A model generated the notes under the pieces. That model made no database searches. It saw nothing but the letters and a program-made list of their open reading frames with translations, and had not been told where the DNA came from. Shown here one piece after another: positions 15,773-25,137 of a stretch of DNA of 64,000 bases (position 1 is the first letter of the stretch; every line of letters begins with the position of its first letter). The position numbers were made by a program, and so were the translations under genes. This stretch comes from UBA6016 sp964568395 (lineage in GTDB: Bacteria > Campylobacterota > Campylobacteria > Campylobacterales > UBA6016): positions 30,549 through 94,548 of the forward strand of contig CAZMPN010000006.1 in assembly GCA_964568395.1 (NCBI GenBank), read 5' to 3'.

Positions 15773-16942
15773 CTAATACCCTTCCTTATTCAACAAAACA
15801 TATGAATCACATCCGTTTTGGTCGCCGTAATCACATCCTTTTCCAAAATATAGTTTCGCCATACCGAAATCCTGTTTCACTCCTTTTCCGAATGCATACA
15901 GCGACCCAAGCTGGCTGCATGCGACCGCAATTTTCGAATCACAAGCTTTTTGATAGAGCGCCATAGCTTCGTAATAGTCTTGTCTTAATCCTTTTCCGGT
16001 TTCATACATATATCCAAGATTGTAGCATCCCATCATAGAGCCACCGCTACACGCTTTTTTATACAAGGATACCGCTTGCGCATAATCGATCGATACGGCC
16101 TTGCCGTTAAAATACATATTGCCAAGCTGATTGCAACTTACGATATTGCCGTCCTCGCAGGCTTTTTTATATAGCGTAAACGCTTTGAAATAATCGACTC
16201 CAACACCTTTGCCCATATCATACATATTAGCCAAATCCGCGCATGCCAGCACCACCCCGGCATCGCATGCTTTTTGATACAAAGCGACAGACTTTGAATA
16301 GTCTTGCGCCACACCCTTGCCTGTTTCATATAAATAGCCCAATTCCGTACACGACATCATATCTCCGCCGCTGCATGCCTTTTGATACAGTAGCGAGGCC
16401 TTAAGCTGGTCCTGCTTCACGCCTTTTCCTGTGGCGTACATATACCCTAGATCGCCACACCCTTGCATTAAGCCTCCGTCGCATGATTTTTCATACAAGG
16501 TTACCGCCTTCAGATAATCTTGTTCTACGCCAAAAGCACTATAATATAGCCCTCCTAGATTTCTACAGCCCATCATACTGCCGCCGTCGCATGCTTTTTG
16601 ATAATAAAACGAAGCTTTCTTGTAATCCACTCCGATACCTTTGCCGGCCAAATACGAATATCCCAAATCATTGCACCCCGAGAAAGCTCCGCCGTCACAT
16701 GCTTTTTTATATAGCTCGATGGCTTTTATGTGATCTTGCTTAACGCCTTTGCCAAAATCATACATATGTCCGAGATTCCTGCATCCAAACATATTCCCCT
16801 CATCGCAAGACTTCTTATATAGCTCGACAGCTTTTACATAGTCCTGCTTATCGTAAGCGATATTCCCTTCACTTCTTGCGTCGGCATATAAATAAGCGGC
16901 GCAAAAAGAGGCTGCGACCAGACTAAAATATATTTTTTTCAT
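15773..16942 (-). CDS. Secreted Sel1-repeat protein, Hcp-like cysteine-rich
   Basis: This 389-residue protein has a signal peptide (residues 1-21, ending AAYLYA) and nine 36-residue Sel1/TPR-like units (about residues 51-375). The units follow the pattern C-x2-LG-x-MY-x2-GKGV-x2-DY-x-KA-x2-LY-x-KAC. Each unit has two cysteines at a fixed spacing, which in Helicobacter cysteine-rich proteins (HcpA-E) form intra-repeat disulphides. The repeats are visible at DNA level as a 108-base periodicity. The protein is periplasmic or exported. Function in this group is scaffold or immune-modulating; nothing more specific can be read here. Confidence 0.88.
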   Translation of the reverse strand: MKKIYFSLVAASFCAAYLYADARSEGNIAYDKQDYVKAVELYKKSCDEGNMFGCRNLGHMYDFGKGVKQDHIKAIELYKKACDGGAFSGCNDLGYSYLAGKGIGVDYKKASFYYQKACDGGSMMGCRNLGGLYYSAFGVEQDYLKAVTLYEKSCDGGLMQGCGDLGYMYATGKGVKQDQLKASLLYQKACSGGDMMSCTELGYLYETGKGVAQDYSKSVALYQKACDAGVVLACADLANMYDMGKGVGVDYFKAFTLYKKACEDGNIVSCNQLGNMYFNGKAVSIDYAQAVSLYKKACSGGSMMGCYNLGYMYETGKGLRQDYYEAMALYQKACDSKIAVACSQLGSLYAFGKGVKQDFGMAKLYFGKGCDYGDQNGCDSYVLLNKEGY

Positions 16943-17020
16943 TTGACTTATCCTTTTTTGAGATTTTTTTGATTATAACACCCAAAATGCAAAAAAAATC
17001 AAAAGCGGACAGAAAAATAG

Positions 17021-17743
17021 ATGTCTAAAATACTTTTTTTCAGCGGCGCGGGACTTAGCGCGGATAGCGGACTCTCCACGTTTAGGGACAGCGGCGGATT
17101 GTGGGACAAATACGATATAGACAAGGTGTGCAACATAGCCACCTGGATACAAAACTACGACTTGGTGCACGAGTTTTACAACATGCGCCGCACCGAATAC
17201 AAAAAAGCCGAGCCGAACGCAATGCATCTGCTAATCGCCGATATGCAAAAAAGATACGGTAAAGAGAGGGTGGGAATTATCACCCAAAACGTAGATACGC
17301 TGCTGGAAAAAGCGGGGTGCGAGGATGTGATGCACGTACACGGAAGGATAGACCGCATCTATTGCGTCCAGTGCCTAAGAGAGAGTTTTATAGACTATGA
17401 GTTTGGCGGGGTGGTATGTGAATGCGGATGCGAGATATTCAAGCCGTCCATCGTGTTTTTCGGCGAGGCTGCGCCAATGTACAAACCTATGTATGAAAAG
17501 ATAAGCGGGCTTAACGAACATGATTTGATAGTCGTAGTGGGCACCAACGGTTCCGTGGTTCCGATAGACTATCTCATAGGTACAAAGCGGCTTGGCATAA
17601 AAGCAAGAAGGGTACTATGCAACCTTGAAAGCTCGGAGCACATCAACGAAGAAAATTACGATTTCGTCTTTTTGGAGAAGGCGGCCGAGGCCGCGCCGAA
17701 GATAGCAAAAATTTGCGAGGGGATACTGGAAAAACAGGGTTAG
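17021..17743 (+). CDS. cobB: Sir2-family NAD-dependent protein deacylase
   Basis: This 240-residue sirtuin removes acyl groups from lysine using NAD. GAGLSADSGLSTFR at residues 9-22 is the NAD site, TQNVDTLLEKAG near 88-99 and HVHG near 106 give the catalytic His, and a C-x2-C ... C-x-C zinc site surrounds residues 116-135. GTNGSVVP near 180 is the second NAD motif. Length is typical for bacterial CobB. It converges with a DUF3108 gene, the two stops overlapping by four bases. Confidence 0.9.
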   Translation: MSKILFFSGAGLSADSGLSTFRDSGGLWDKYDIDKVCNIATWIQNYDLVHEFYNMRRTEYKKAEPNAMHLLIADMQKRYGKERVGIITQNVDTLLEKAGCEDVMHVHGRIDRIYCVQCLRESFIDYEFGGVVCECGCEIFKPSIVFFGEAAPMYKPMYEKISGLNEHDLIVVVGTNGSVVPIDYLIGTKRLGIKARRVLCNLESSEHINEENYDFVFLEKAAEAAPKIAKICEGILEKQG

Positions 17744-18474
17744 TTTTTCGCTATTCCCCTTATGTCGCCAAACAACAGCACGTCTTTGAGCGTAGCTCTG
17801 GCGCAATCGTTTTTGTGATCGAACGCTATCCACAGTTCGCCTTTTTCGGAAGAGAAAATCTTCTGGTTGATAAATACTATTACGTAGCTCGAAGCTTTCA
17901 CCCCCTCGAACGTCTCTTTTATTTCCGATAGTTTGGCGCCGTGAGGGATTACCAGATCCACCCTTCCGTCTTTTGGATTTGCGCCGACCGCGTAATATAC
18001 TTTTTGGCTCCCGGCGCTCATATATCTGAAATCGTCGGAGATATTGAAATAAAGCGTCAAAATGTCGTTGTCGGCATAGTATTTATTCTCTTCGACGCCT
18101 TTATCTATGAGCTTGCCGTCTTCATATTTCTCTTTTGTCTTATACACCTTTTTTTGGGCGTGGTCAAAAACATACGTGGTTCTCTCCGCCTTGTCCGACC
18201 ATCTTTTGAACTGTACGAATTTTGAAGGCAGATAGCCGCTTTTGCCGACCGTACCGAAGCTCTCGTACACCTCCTCCCTGTTTCTGCTTAAGAACTTGGC
18301 GAGCCCCTCCGTCTTGGCCTCTATCCTGATGCGGTAACTCTTGCCGTCGCTATCTAGATGCGCTTTTGCCTTGCCCAGTTCCTTAAACCAGCCGTACTCT
18401 ACGTCATACAGGGCATCTTTCTCAAATCCAAAAGCAAGACATGCCAGTAGCATAAAAAACATGGCGAATCTCAT
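17740..18474 (-). CDS. DUF3108 periplasmic protein
   Basis: This 244-residue protein has a signal peptide (MRFAMFFMLLACLAFG) and a beta-rich body of the DUF3108 kind, with YDVEYGWFKELGKA near residue 24 and NDILTLYFNISDDF near 138, probably forming a large beta-sheet that binds a lipid or glycan. Family members are exported and of unknown function. It is divergent from the DUF5718 gene. Confidence 0.75.
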   Translation of the reverse strand: MRFAMFFMLLACLAFGFEKDALYDVEYGWFKELGKAKAHLDSDGKSYRIRIEAKTEGLAKFLSRNREEVYESFGTVGKSGYLPSKFVQFKRWSDKAERTTYVFDHAQKKVYKTKEKYEDGKLIDKGVEENKYYADNDILTLYFNISDDFRYMSAGSQKVYYAVGANPKDGRVDLVIPHGAKLSEIKETFEGVKASSYVIVFINQKIFSSEKGELWIAFDHKNDCARATLKDVLLFGDIRGIAKN

Positions 18475-18492
18475 AGCTACACCTCTTTTTTG

Positions 18493-18498
18493 TATAAT
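18493..18498 (+). promoter_or_regulatory. -10 box upstream of the DUF5718 gene
   Basis: TATAAT preceded by TTTTTTG, 26 bases before the ATG at 18525, with a GTGAGG ribosome site between. T-rich upstream sequence instead of a -35 box is the usual promoter style of this phylum. Confidence 0.55.
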
Positions 18499-18524
18499 TT
18501 AACCAAAGAAATTGTGAGGTTAAT

Positions 18525-19361
18525 ATGAATTTTAGGGATATGATAGGGCTCGGCGTAGCCGGAAACTTTACCGGACATCTGGAGCAAGCCGGCGAGAGCG
18601 CCGATTTTGTCGGCTTAAAGACAGAAGACCAGGAGGCGCCGAAGGGAATGTTCCCGTTTTATCTGCCGAAACATCCAAGTAGCTTCCTATCGATATATCC
18701 GCTCTCAAGCGATACGATAAAACCGCCAAAGAACGAACAGATACAGATAGAGCCGGAGGTGGCGCTGGTATGCGACATAGAGTACGGCGACGACGGCAAG
18801 ATAGCTGCGCTAAAGCCGGTAAGCTTCGGGGCCTTCAACGACTGCTCCATCAGAAAACCTAACGCGAAAAAGATAAGCGAAAAGAAGAACTGGGGAGAAA
18901 ATTCAAAAGGCGTAGCAAGCAGGTTTTTGCCGATAGACTCGTTTGATAAAGGCGGCATACTGGACAGCTACAAAATAGCCAGCTTTCTAAAAAGAGACGG
19001 CAATCTATACGAATATGGACTAGACTCGGAAATATCCGGATATAGCTATTTTCATTCAAAGCTCCTCCATTGGATGAGAGAGAAGATGAACCGCCAGATA
19101 GAAGAGGGGCCGCTAGAGCAGATAAGCAGCCTGTTGTCGGAATGCGGCCGCCCAAAACAAGCGCTGATCAGCATAGGAGCCACGAGATACACCGAATTTG
19201 GCGAAACAACCTACCTAAAAGACGGGGATGAGCTGTTTGTCGTTTTGTATCCTAAAGACAAATACGCCGTTGACGAGATAAGAAACGCCGTCATATCCGA
19301 TATATTTAAGCTTAAGGGGATATCGGCGCTCAAACAAAAAGTGCAGAGCGGCCAAAATTAA
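18525..19361 (+). CDS. DUF5718 family protein
   Basis: This 278-residue cytoplasmic protein starts with RDMIGLGVAGNFTGHLEQAGE, a recognisable opening of DUF5718 proteins found in Campylobacter and relatives. The middle has EVALVCDIEYGDDGKI, resembling the fold of fumarylacetoacetate hydrolase-type proteins (EPEVALV), but catalytic residues cannot be assigned. It has its own promoter and is followed 47 bases later by a response regulator. Function unknown. Confidence 0.75.
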   Translation: MNFRDMIGLGVAGNFTGHLEQAGESADFVGLKTEDQEAPKGMFPFYLPKHPSSFLSIYPLSSDTIKPPKNEQIQIEPEVALVCDIEYGDDGKIAALKPVSFGAFNDCSIRKPNAKKISEKKNWGENSKGVASRFLPIDSFDKGGILDSYKIASFLKRDGNLYEYGLDSEISGYSYFHSKLLHWMREKMNRQIEEGPLEQISSLLSECGRPKQALISIGATRYTEFGETTYLKDGDELFVVLYPKDKYAVDEIRNAVISDIFKLKGISALKQKVQSGQN

Positions 19362-19373
19362 ACTGCGCGGATA

Positions 19374-19379
19374 TATAAT
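19374..19379 (+). promoter_or_regulatory. -10 box of the response regulator-CheC-kinase operon
   Basis: TATAAT lies 29 bases before the ATG at 19409, just beyond the DUF5718 stop. It marks a separate transcription start for the three signalling genes. Confidence 0.55.
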
Positions 19380-19408
19380 CTGACAAAAAGCAAAACAGGA
19401 TGACTTTT

Positions 19409-19786
19409 ATGCCGTCGATAAAAATACTGATCGTAGACGACTCTCTGAGCGCAAGAATGCTTCTCAAGCAGGCGCTTCCTGAGTCCATCAAAAAATACGC
19501 CGAGTTCATAGAGGCGACAGACGGAGCGGAAGGGATAGAGGCTTTTAAAAGAGAGTTGCCCGATATAGTCTTCATGGATCTTACGATGCCGAACGTGAAC
19601 GGGAAAGAGGCTCTCTTGGAGATAAAGAAAGTCTCCCCGAAAGCGCTAGTGATAATGGTAACGGCGGATAGACAAAAGGAGAGCAAGAGGGAGCTGCTGG
19701 ACGCCGGAGCCGTAAAGGTGCTAAGCAAGCCCGTCGACGAAGATGAGCTAAAAGAAGTCATAGCGCAAATAGCGTTTGGAAGCTGA
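19409..19786 (+). CDS. CheY-like single-domain response regulator
   Basis: This protein of about 125 residues is one receiver domain: acidic pair in LIVDDSLSARML, phospho-acceptor Asp in FMDLTMPNVNG and conserved Lys in VLSKPVDE. The ATG at 19409 has AGGA nine bases before it, so I prefer it to the ATG at 19400, which is in the same frame and would add three residues. It lacks an output domain, so it acts by protein contact. The adjacent CheC-type phosphatase and histidine kinase genes make a compact phosphorelay. Confidence 0.9.
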   Translation: MPSIKILIVDDSLSARMLLKQALPESIKKYAEFIEATDGAEGIEAFKRELPDIVFMDLTMPNVNGKEALLEIKKVSPKALVIMVTADRQKESKRELLDAGAVKVLSKPVDEDELKEVIAQIAFGS

Positions 19787-19787
19787 G

Positions 19788-20390
19788 ATGAGCGGGCAGA
19801 TACTCACCCCGATCGAGGAAGACTACCTAAAGGAGCTTATCAACATAAGCTTCGGGCTTGCGGCCTCCATCATAGGCGATATGCTCGGCACAAAAGCCGA
19901 GCTGATGATACCCAAGGTCGGAATATACCCGATAGAAAACCTGAGGGGTATCGTGCGGGAGAAAATGGAAGAGGCCAACGACACCCTTCTAATAAAACAG
20001 TTTTTCAACTCAAAGGTCAACGGCGACGCATACTTCATAATCCAAAAGGACGATGCGAAGAAACTCGCTTCGATACTTTTCAAAAAAACGGAACTCAGCG
20101 AGCAGGAGATAGACTGTATAGCGATAGAGATAACCAACATTCTGACCTCCGCGTGTATCGGCCAGATAGCGCAAATGAGCAACTCACGCACCATCTTTAC
20201 GCCGCCGGAAGTCATAAACAAAAATAGGCTTTTGGACGCAAACTCGGATGACCTAAAAGGGTTTACCCAGTTTATGGTCGTAGAGACCATGCTAAACATA
20301 GAGAAACAAGGGATAGAGGGCCAAATGCTTATACTAATCGGCGAAGGCGTGCTTGGTATAATCCTGAGCGGCTCCCCGGTCAATGCCTAA
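19788..20390 (+). CDS. CheC-like phosphatase
   Basis: This 200-residue protein carries two copies of the CheC active-site helix. The first fits D-x3-E-x2-N exactly (DYLKELIN); the second has Cys in place of the acidic or Ser residue (CIAIEITN). CheC-type proteins dephosphorylate CheY-like regulators. I chose the ATG at 19788, one base after the regulator's stop; a TTG at 19776 would lie inside that gene. The end overlaps the kinase ATG at 20383. Its partner is probably the adjacent single-domain regulator. Confidence 0.82.
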   Translation: MSGQILTPIEEDYLKELINISFGLAASIIGDMLGTKAELMIPKVGIYPIENLRGIVREKMEEANDTLLIKQFFNSKVNGDAYFIIQKDDAKKLASILFKKTELSEQEIDCIAIEITNILTSACIGQIAQMSNSRTIFTPPEVINKNRLLDANSDDLKGFTQFMVVETMLNIEKQGIEGQMLILIGEGVLGIILSGSPVNA

Positions 20391-21993
20391 AACAGAAAAT
20401 ATCCTAGAGGTCATCGACAGCGGAATCGCCGTGATGGATTCCGAGCTAAACGTAAAATCATGGAACAGATGGCTGGAGATAGCGACCGGAATAAGAAGGG
20501 AGGAGGCCCTTGGCAGACGTCTCGACTCCGTAGTCGAAATAGAGCCGGCCAAACTATCGGCCCTCAAAAGAAACGTAAAAACAAGCCTCTCCATGAAAAT
20601 AGCTACATTCATGACACCGGCGGCACACGGATACCTCATTAAAATACCGATAAAAAATCCGTTCCTAACTTCCTTTGAATATATGCAGCAAGAGGTAAAG
20701 ATAATACCCTTGGAAGACGGGGAAAACCTGGTAGGCCTGTTTATCGCGGACCAAACGGCGATGATGGACTCGAACAAAACAATCAAAGCCGACAGGCAAA
20801 AGATATCCGATATTTTGGACTCCCAAAACGGTCTTTTGTTCATAACGGACGGCGTCAAGATAAAACTTGCGAATAAGCGGTTTTTGGACTACTTCGGATA
20901 TGAAAGCCTCGGCGAATATAACGAAAATACGAAAGATTGTTTTGCAAAACATTTCGAACACGTAGATGGATGTTTCTGGATAGACTGCGCCAATACGCCA
21001 AACCACTGCAGATGGTTCGCCAACACCGAAAAAGACGAACACCAAAAAAGATTCGTAGCCCTAAAGAATAAAAGCGGCCGCATATCGTACTTTATTCTGC
21101 AAATCAGCGAGGCCACGGAGGATGGAGAGTATATCGTTACGCTCACGGAGGCCACGCAGGAGTTTGAGTTTCAAAAAGAGCTTCAAAAACGGATAAACGA
21201 AGAGCTAGAGATAAGAATTTCACAAGAACACTTGCTGCTAAGACAGTCGAAGCTCGCAATGCTGGGCGAAATGATAGCCGCCATATCGCACCAGCTAAAG
21301 CAGCCGCTAAACGCCATAAAGCTTCTTAGCTCCGACATAGAGTTTTTGCACAAGATAAAGGATATGGACGAGGAGCAGATATTCGCCGACATCAAGATGA
21401 TATATGATCAAGTCGACCATATGAACGCTACGATAAATTCGTTCAGGACTTTCCTTGCCCCTTCAAACAGCGCGGACAGCTTCGACCTCATAAGCTCCCT
21501 AAACGGCGTATTCAACATAATGCAAGGGGCGCTCAAAGACTATCAGATAGACGTGAACGTAAAAATAGACACGAAAGAGAGCTCCTTTATCGGCGGATAC
21601 GCCGAACTTAGAGCGGCAAAATGCCGCCCGATACTAATAGCCGGCAAGGAAAACGACTTCAAACAGGTCCTAATAAACCTGATCTCGAATACGAGAGACG
21701 CGCTATCCGAAAAAGGCGGTTCTTTGGCCTCGATGGGTATGGTGATAGTGCAGGCGCAAGAGCATAAAGACGGAAAAATAATACTTAGATACAAAGACAA
21801 CGCCGGCGGGATACCGGAAGAGATACTGCCGTCGCTGTTTCAGCCGTACAAGACGTCAAAAGGCGAAAAAGGGGACGGGCTCGGACTTTACATCTCAAAA
21901 AACATCATAGAGAAGATGGGCGGCACGATAGAGGCGGCGAATACCAACGACGGAGCGATATTTACGCTAACGCTTCTAAGCGCCCAAAAATAA
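20383..21993 (+). CDS. PAS-domain histidine kinase
   Basis: This 536-residue cytoplasmic kinase has no membrane segment. Two PAS-like regions span residues 5-120 and 145-260, followed by a short coiled coil. The H-box is AAISHQLKQPLNAIKLL near residue 305, the N-box NLISNTRDAL near 428, and G-boxes DNAGGIPEE and GDGLGLYISK near 470-505. A cysteine/tryptophan-rich stretch (GCFWIDCANTPNHCRW near 197-212) in the second PAS might hold a cofactor or metal. It is translationally coupled to the CheC gene and is the likely phosphodonor of the regulator at 19409. Confidence 0.88.
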   Translation: MPKTENILEVIDSGIAVMDSELNVKSWNRWLEIATGIRREEALGRRLDSVVEIEPAKLSALKRNVKTSLSMKIATFMTPAAHGYLIKIPIKNPFLTSFEYMQQEVKIIPLEDGENLVGLFIADQTAMMDSNKTIKADRQKISDILDSQNGLLFITDGVKIKLANKRFLDYFGYESLGEYNENTKDCFAKHFEHVDGCFWIDCANTPNHCRWFANTEKDEHQKRFVALKNKSGRISYFILQISEATEDGEYIVTLTEATQEFEFQKELQKRINEELEIRISQEHLLLRQSKLAMLGEMIAAISHQLKQPLNAIKLLSSDIEFLHKIKDMDEEQIFADIKMIYDQVDHMNATINSFRTFLAPSNSADSFDLISSLNGVFNIMQGALKDYQIDVNVKIDTKESSFIGGYAELRAAKCRPILIAGKENDFKQVLINLISNTRDALSEKGGSLASMGMVIVQAQEHKDGKIILRYKDNAGGIPEEILPSLFQPYKTSKGEKGDGLGLYISKNIIEKMGGTIEAANTNDGAIFTLTLLSAQK

Positions 21994-21997
21994 CCCG

Positions 21998-22426
21998 TTA
22001 TAAAAACCTGCTAGGAATCTTTACGTTGGCGGCCTGCGAATAGAGCGCCGCTATTTTCGCGGCTTTTAGCGTCTCGTTCTTTTCGCTCTCTTCGTACCGC
22101 TGTTTAAAACCCTCTATCAGCTGCATCTTTAGCGCTGACACCTGTGCGTCCATCATCATAAAAGAGTCGTTTTTATCTTTTTTGAGGCCGAAAATATCTT
22201 TTGTTTTTGAGGAGTCTAGCGACGCCAAAGCCTGTGGGGGCAAAGAACCCATCAACTCATCCATTCCAAACAGGGAGTTCATCCAGCTCTGATCGCCCTC
22301 TTCCGCCGCTACCGAATCATAATGAAGCAAAAAATCGACATAGCTGCCGCTGCTCCCTTTGATCGCTTGATATTTGCCGTAATCTATAGCCGTATTTAGT
22401 CCAAGCTGCGTAAATACCGGATTCAT
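21998..22426 (-). CDS. Hypothetical conserved-type protein (142 aa)
   Basis: This 142-residue soluble protein begins MNPVFTQLGLNTAIDYGKYQ, has a disordered middle rich in S and L, and a helical lysine/glutamate-rich C-terminus ending with AALYSQAANVKIPSRFL. I do not recognise it. It converges with the histidine kinase with a 4-base gap and diverges from the 22495 gene. The start codon is an ATG preceded by GGAGATGCGAA. A flagellar or secretion accessory role is possible from the general look but unsupported. Confidence 0.65.
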   Translation of the reverse strand: MNPVFTQLGLNTAIDYGKYQAIKGSSGSYVDFLLHYDSVAAEEGDQSWMNSLFGMDELMGSLPPQALASLDSSKTKDIFGLKKDKNDSFMMMDAQVSALKMQLIEGFKQRYEESEKNETLKAAKIAALYSQAANVKIPSRFL

Positions 22427-22494
22427 TTCGCATCTCCGTTTTTTTATTGCATATCGGCAGCAAATTTAGTTCCGTTTGTGGCATAATGGAGATT

Positions 22495-25137
22495 ATGAAC
22501 TACATATTCAAAGCTATTTTTTATATCTCGGTTTTGTTTGCCGTCTCGTCGTTTGGGGAAAATCCAAAAGAAGAGATAAAAATAGGCGTGCTAGCCCACA
22601 AAGGGATAGAAAACACCAAAAAAACCTGGGAGCCGACGGCCAAATACCTGACAGATACGGTTGACGGAAAATACAGCTTTAAAATAGTGCCTCTGAAGTT
22701 TGAAGAGTTTCCGACGCAGCTAAGAGACAAAAAAGTAGACTTTATCGTCACCAACTCCGCCTACTACGTAGACCTTGAAAGCAGATACGGGATATCCAGG
22801 ATAGCGACCCTTAAGAATATGGATTTTAACGGTAAGGCCCAAACGGAATTCGGCGGCGTGATATTTACGAAATCGTCAAACGGCAAAATCAGGAGACTGC
22901 AGGACCTAAAAAACAGAAGCTTTGCCGCGGTCGACGCAAGCTCGTTTGGCGGCTGGATAATGGCTCTAAGGGAGCTAAAAGAGAACAAAATAGACGAAGG
23001 CGACCTGAAGGTGTCGTTTTACGGCACGCATGAAAACGTGGTCTACGCCGTCCTGAACGACAAAGCGGAAGCCGGGACGGTAAGAAGCGACACCTTGGAG
23101 CGAATGGCGGCGGAAGGCAAGATAAATCTGGACGACTTTCGTATAATAAACCAAAAAAACTATTCCAACTTTTACTATATATCCAGCACCAGACTCTATC
23201 CGGAGTGGCCTTTCGCAAAAACAAAGCACGTCAAAGACGAACTGGCGGAGAAGGTAGCAGTAGCGCTGATCTCTATGCCGGAAAACCATCCCGCCGCGCT
23301 GTCGGCAAAGAGCCTTGGATGGACTATCCCGCTGGACTACCAAAGCATTCACGAATGCCTAAAAGAGCTTGAGCTTGGGCCTTACGAATATCTCAGAAAA
23401 GCGGCTCTCGCTTTTTTCATAGAAAAATATTGGCCGTATATGCTTATCGCCGTCTTGCTCATCGTCATATCGCTAATCACGGCTGGGTATATAGCGAAAG
23501 TAAACAACAGGCTAAGGGAAGCGAGAAGGCTTTTAAGAGAGGCTAACTCCGATTTAGAGGAAAAGATAGCGCAAAAGACGCAACATCTGTACGAAAAAAG
23601 CTTAGAACTTGAAAACGCCTATCTAAACGAAAAATATCTGCGCCAGGTGCTTAGGACGGTAGCCGACGTAAACCAGCTTCTTATCACCTCCTGCTCCCTG
23701 GACGAACTGCTGGATAGGTCGGCTCTATGCCTAAGCTCCAACGAATCGTTCAAAAGCGCAAAAATATGCCTAGAGGAAAAAGGCGGACTCGAAGCCAAAG
23801 TATCCTACGGCTTTGGAGACGAAAAAACGGTAACCGAGCTTGAAAAAGAGGCGCATGGGTTCAATAAAAACGTAATGATAAGCGAACTGGACGACAAGAC
23901 GCCCTCCCACTATCTGCAAAAAGCAGAAAAATACGGCGTCAAAGCCGTCTATATATTGCCGCTCAGAAGCAGCAGCTACGCAAAAGGCGCGCTTGGAACA
24001 CTGACTATTACGACGGCAACCCAGCACGGCTTTAGTGTAGAAGAGCAAAAAATGCTAGAAGAGCTTGCCGGCGATATAGGTTTTGCCGTCAACTCGTTTA
24101 CGCAAAAAGAGGTCATAGATACGCTGCACGAAGAGAGGATAAAAAGCTACCAAGACTTCATAGAGGCTTTGGTGGATATGATAGAGCAGCGCGACACATA
24201 CACGGCCGGACATACGGAGAGGGTCGCCAAATACTCAAAGCTTATCGCGGAGGAGATGGGGCTTGGCGAAGAAGATATAAAAAAGCTGACGGAGGCCGCA
24301 AAACTCCACGATATAGGCAAGGTCGTAACGCCGGATTCCATATTGCTAAAACCGGGCGCCCTCAATACGCTTGAATACGAACTGATAAAAGAGCACGTAA
24401 CGGCCGGTTACCAAGTGCTATCAAACGTCCATTTCTATCAGGATTTGGCGGAGATAGTAGCCTACCATCACGAAAAATATGACGGAAGCGGCTATCCGCA
24501 TGGAAAAAAAGCTGGAGAAATCCCAATTCTAGGCCATATCCTTGCCGTTGCGGACTCGTTTGACGCTATGACGACAAACAGGATATATAAACCTAGAAAA
24601 TCGCTCGAAGAGTCGCTAAAAGAGCTAAACGAGCTTAGCGGCACATGGTACCATCCGGCGGTGGTAAGCGCGGCGCAAAAGGCGCTAAAAGATATCCAGA
24701 TAGACACGTCGGTAAACCAGATAGGCAATAGCGCGATAGACGAAGAGAGGCTGAGCTATTTCTTTAAAGACAGACTGACAAAGCTATACAACGAGGATTA
24801 TTTGACGCTGACGCTAAACGGCAGAGCAAGGATGCAAAACGCGCCCAAAAGCGCGACCGTAATATCTCTTGTGAACTTCACGAAATTCAACAAGGAACAT
24901 ACCTGGGAGGGCGGCAACAAGGCGCTGGCGGAATTTGGAAAGTTCCTGACGGACGCACTGCCTAAAGCGCTTATTTTTAGAATATGGGGAGATCATTTCG
25001 TTATCGCGGACTATGAAGGTGACATAGAGGAACTGCTTGAAAAATCAAGCCTAAAGGCAAACGGGATAGAGTACAAGATAAAGACCGTAGCGCCGCTTCC
25101 GCTTAACGCAAGGGGGTTTCTGGCGGCCGTCTCCTAA
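22495..25137 (+). CDS. PhnD-type binding domain fused to GAF, HD-GYP and degenerate GGDEF domains
   Basis: This 880-residue membrane sensor has the following order. Signal peptide 1-22; a PhnD/phosphonate-type periplasmic binding domain (about 25-295, IGVLAHKG near the start); one membrane segment near 318-340; a coiled coil; a GAF-like domain (about 390-535); HD-GYP with HTERVAKYS, LHDIGKVV and HHEKYDGSGYPHG near 570-700; and a final GGDEF-like domain whose signature has become WGDHF. The phosphodiesterase site looks intact and the cyclase site dead. Start: the ATG at 22495 with GGAG before it. It converges with an active diguanylate cyclase (four-base overlap), pairing synthesis and breakdown. 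Confidence 0.88.
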   Translation: MNYIFKAIFYISVLFAVSSFGENPKEEIKIGVLAHKGIENTKKTWEPTAKYLTDTVDGKYSFKIVPLKFEEFPTQLRDKKVDFIVTNSAYYVDLESRYGISRIATLKNMDFNGKAQTEFGGVIFTKSSNGKIRRLQDLKNRSFAAVDASSFGGWIMALRELKENKIDEGDLKVSFYGTHENVVYAVLNDKAEAGTVRSDTLERMAAEGKINLDDFRIINQKNYSNFYYISSTRLYPEWPFAKTKHVKDELAEKVAVALISMPENHPAALSAKSLGWTIPLDYQSIHECLKELELGPYEYLRKAALAFFIEKYWPYMLIAVLLIVISLITAGYIAKVNNRLREARRLLREANSDLEEKIAQKTQHLYEKSLELENAYLNEKYLRQVLRTVADVNQLLITSCSLDELLDRSALCLSSNESFKSAKICLEEKGGLEAKVSYGFGDEKTVTELEKEAHGFNKNVMISELDDKTPSHYLQKAEKYGVKAVYILPLRSSSYAKGALGTLTITTATQHGFSVEEQKMLEELAGDIGFAVNSFTQKEVIDTLHEERIKSYQDFIEALVDMIEQRDTYTAGHTERVAKYSKLIAEEMGLGEEDIKKLTEAAKLHDIGKVVTPDSILLKPGALNTLEYELIKEHVTAGYQVLSNVHFYQDLAEIVAYHHEKYDGSGYPHGKKAGEIPILGHILAVADSFDAMTTNRIYKPRKSLEESLKELNELSGTWYHPAVVSAAQKALKDIQIDTSVNQIGNSAIDEERLSYFFKDRLTKLYNEDYLTLTLNGRARMQNAPKSATVISLVNFTKFNKEHTWEGGNKALAEFGKFLTDALPKALIFRIWGDHFVIADYEGDIEELLEKSSLKANGIEYKIKTVAPLPLNARGFLAAVS

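Noticed and set aside
15773..16942. Tandem DNA repeat of 108 bases
   Set aside because: The periodicity is that of the encoded Sel1 units; the DNA copies are too diverged to be a satellite.
22441..22500. Sigma-54 type promoter in GTGGCATAATGGAG
   Set aside because: The TGGCA-like part lacks a TTGCW element at the required spacing. No other convincing site was found.
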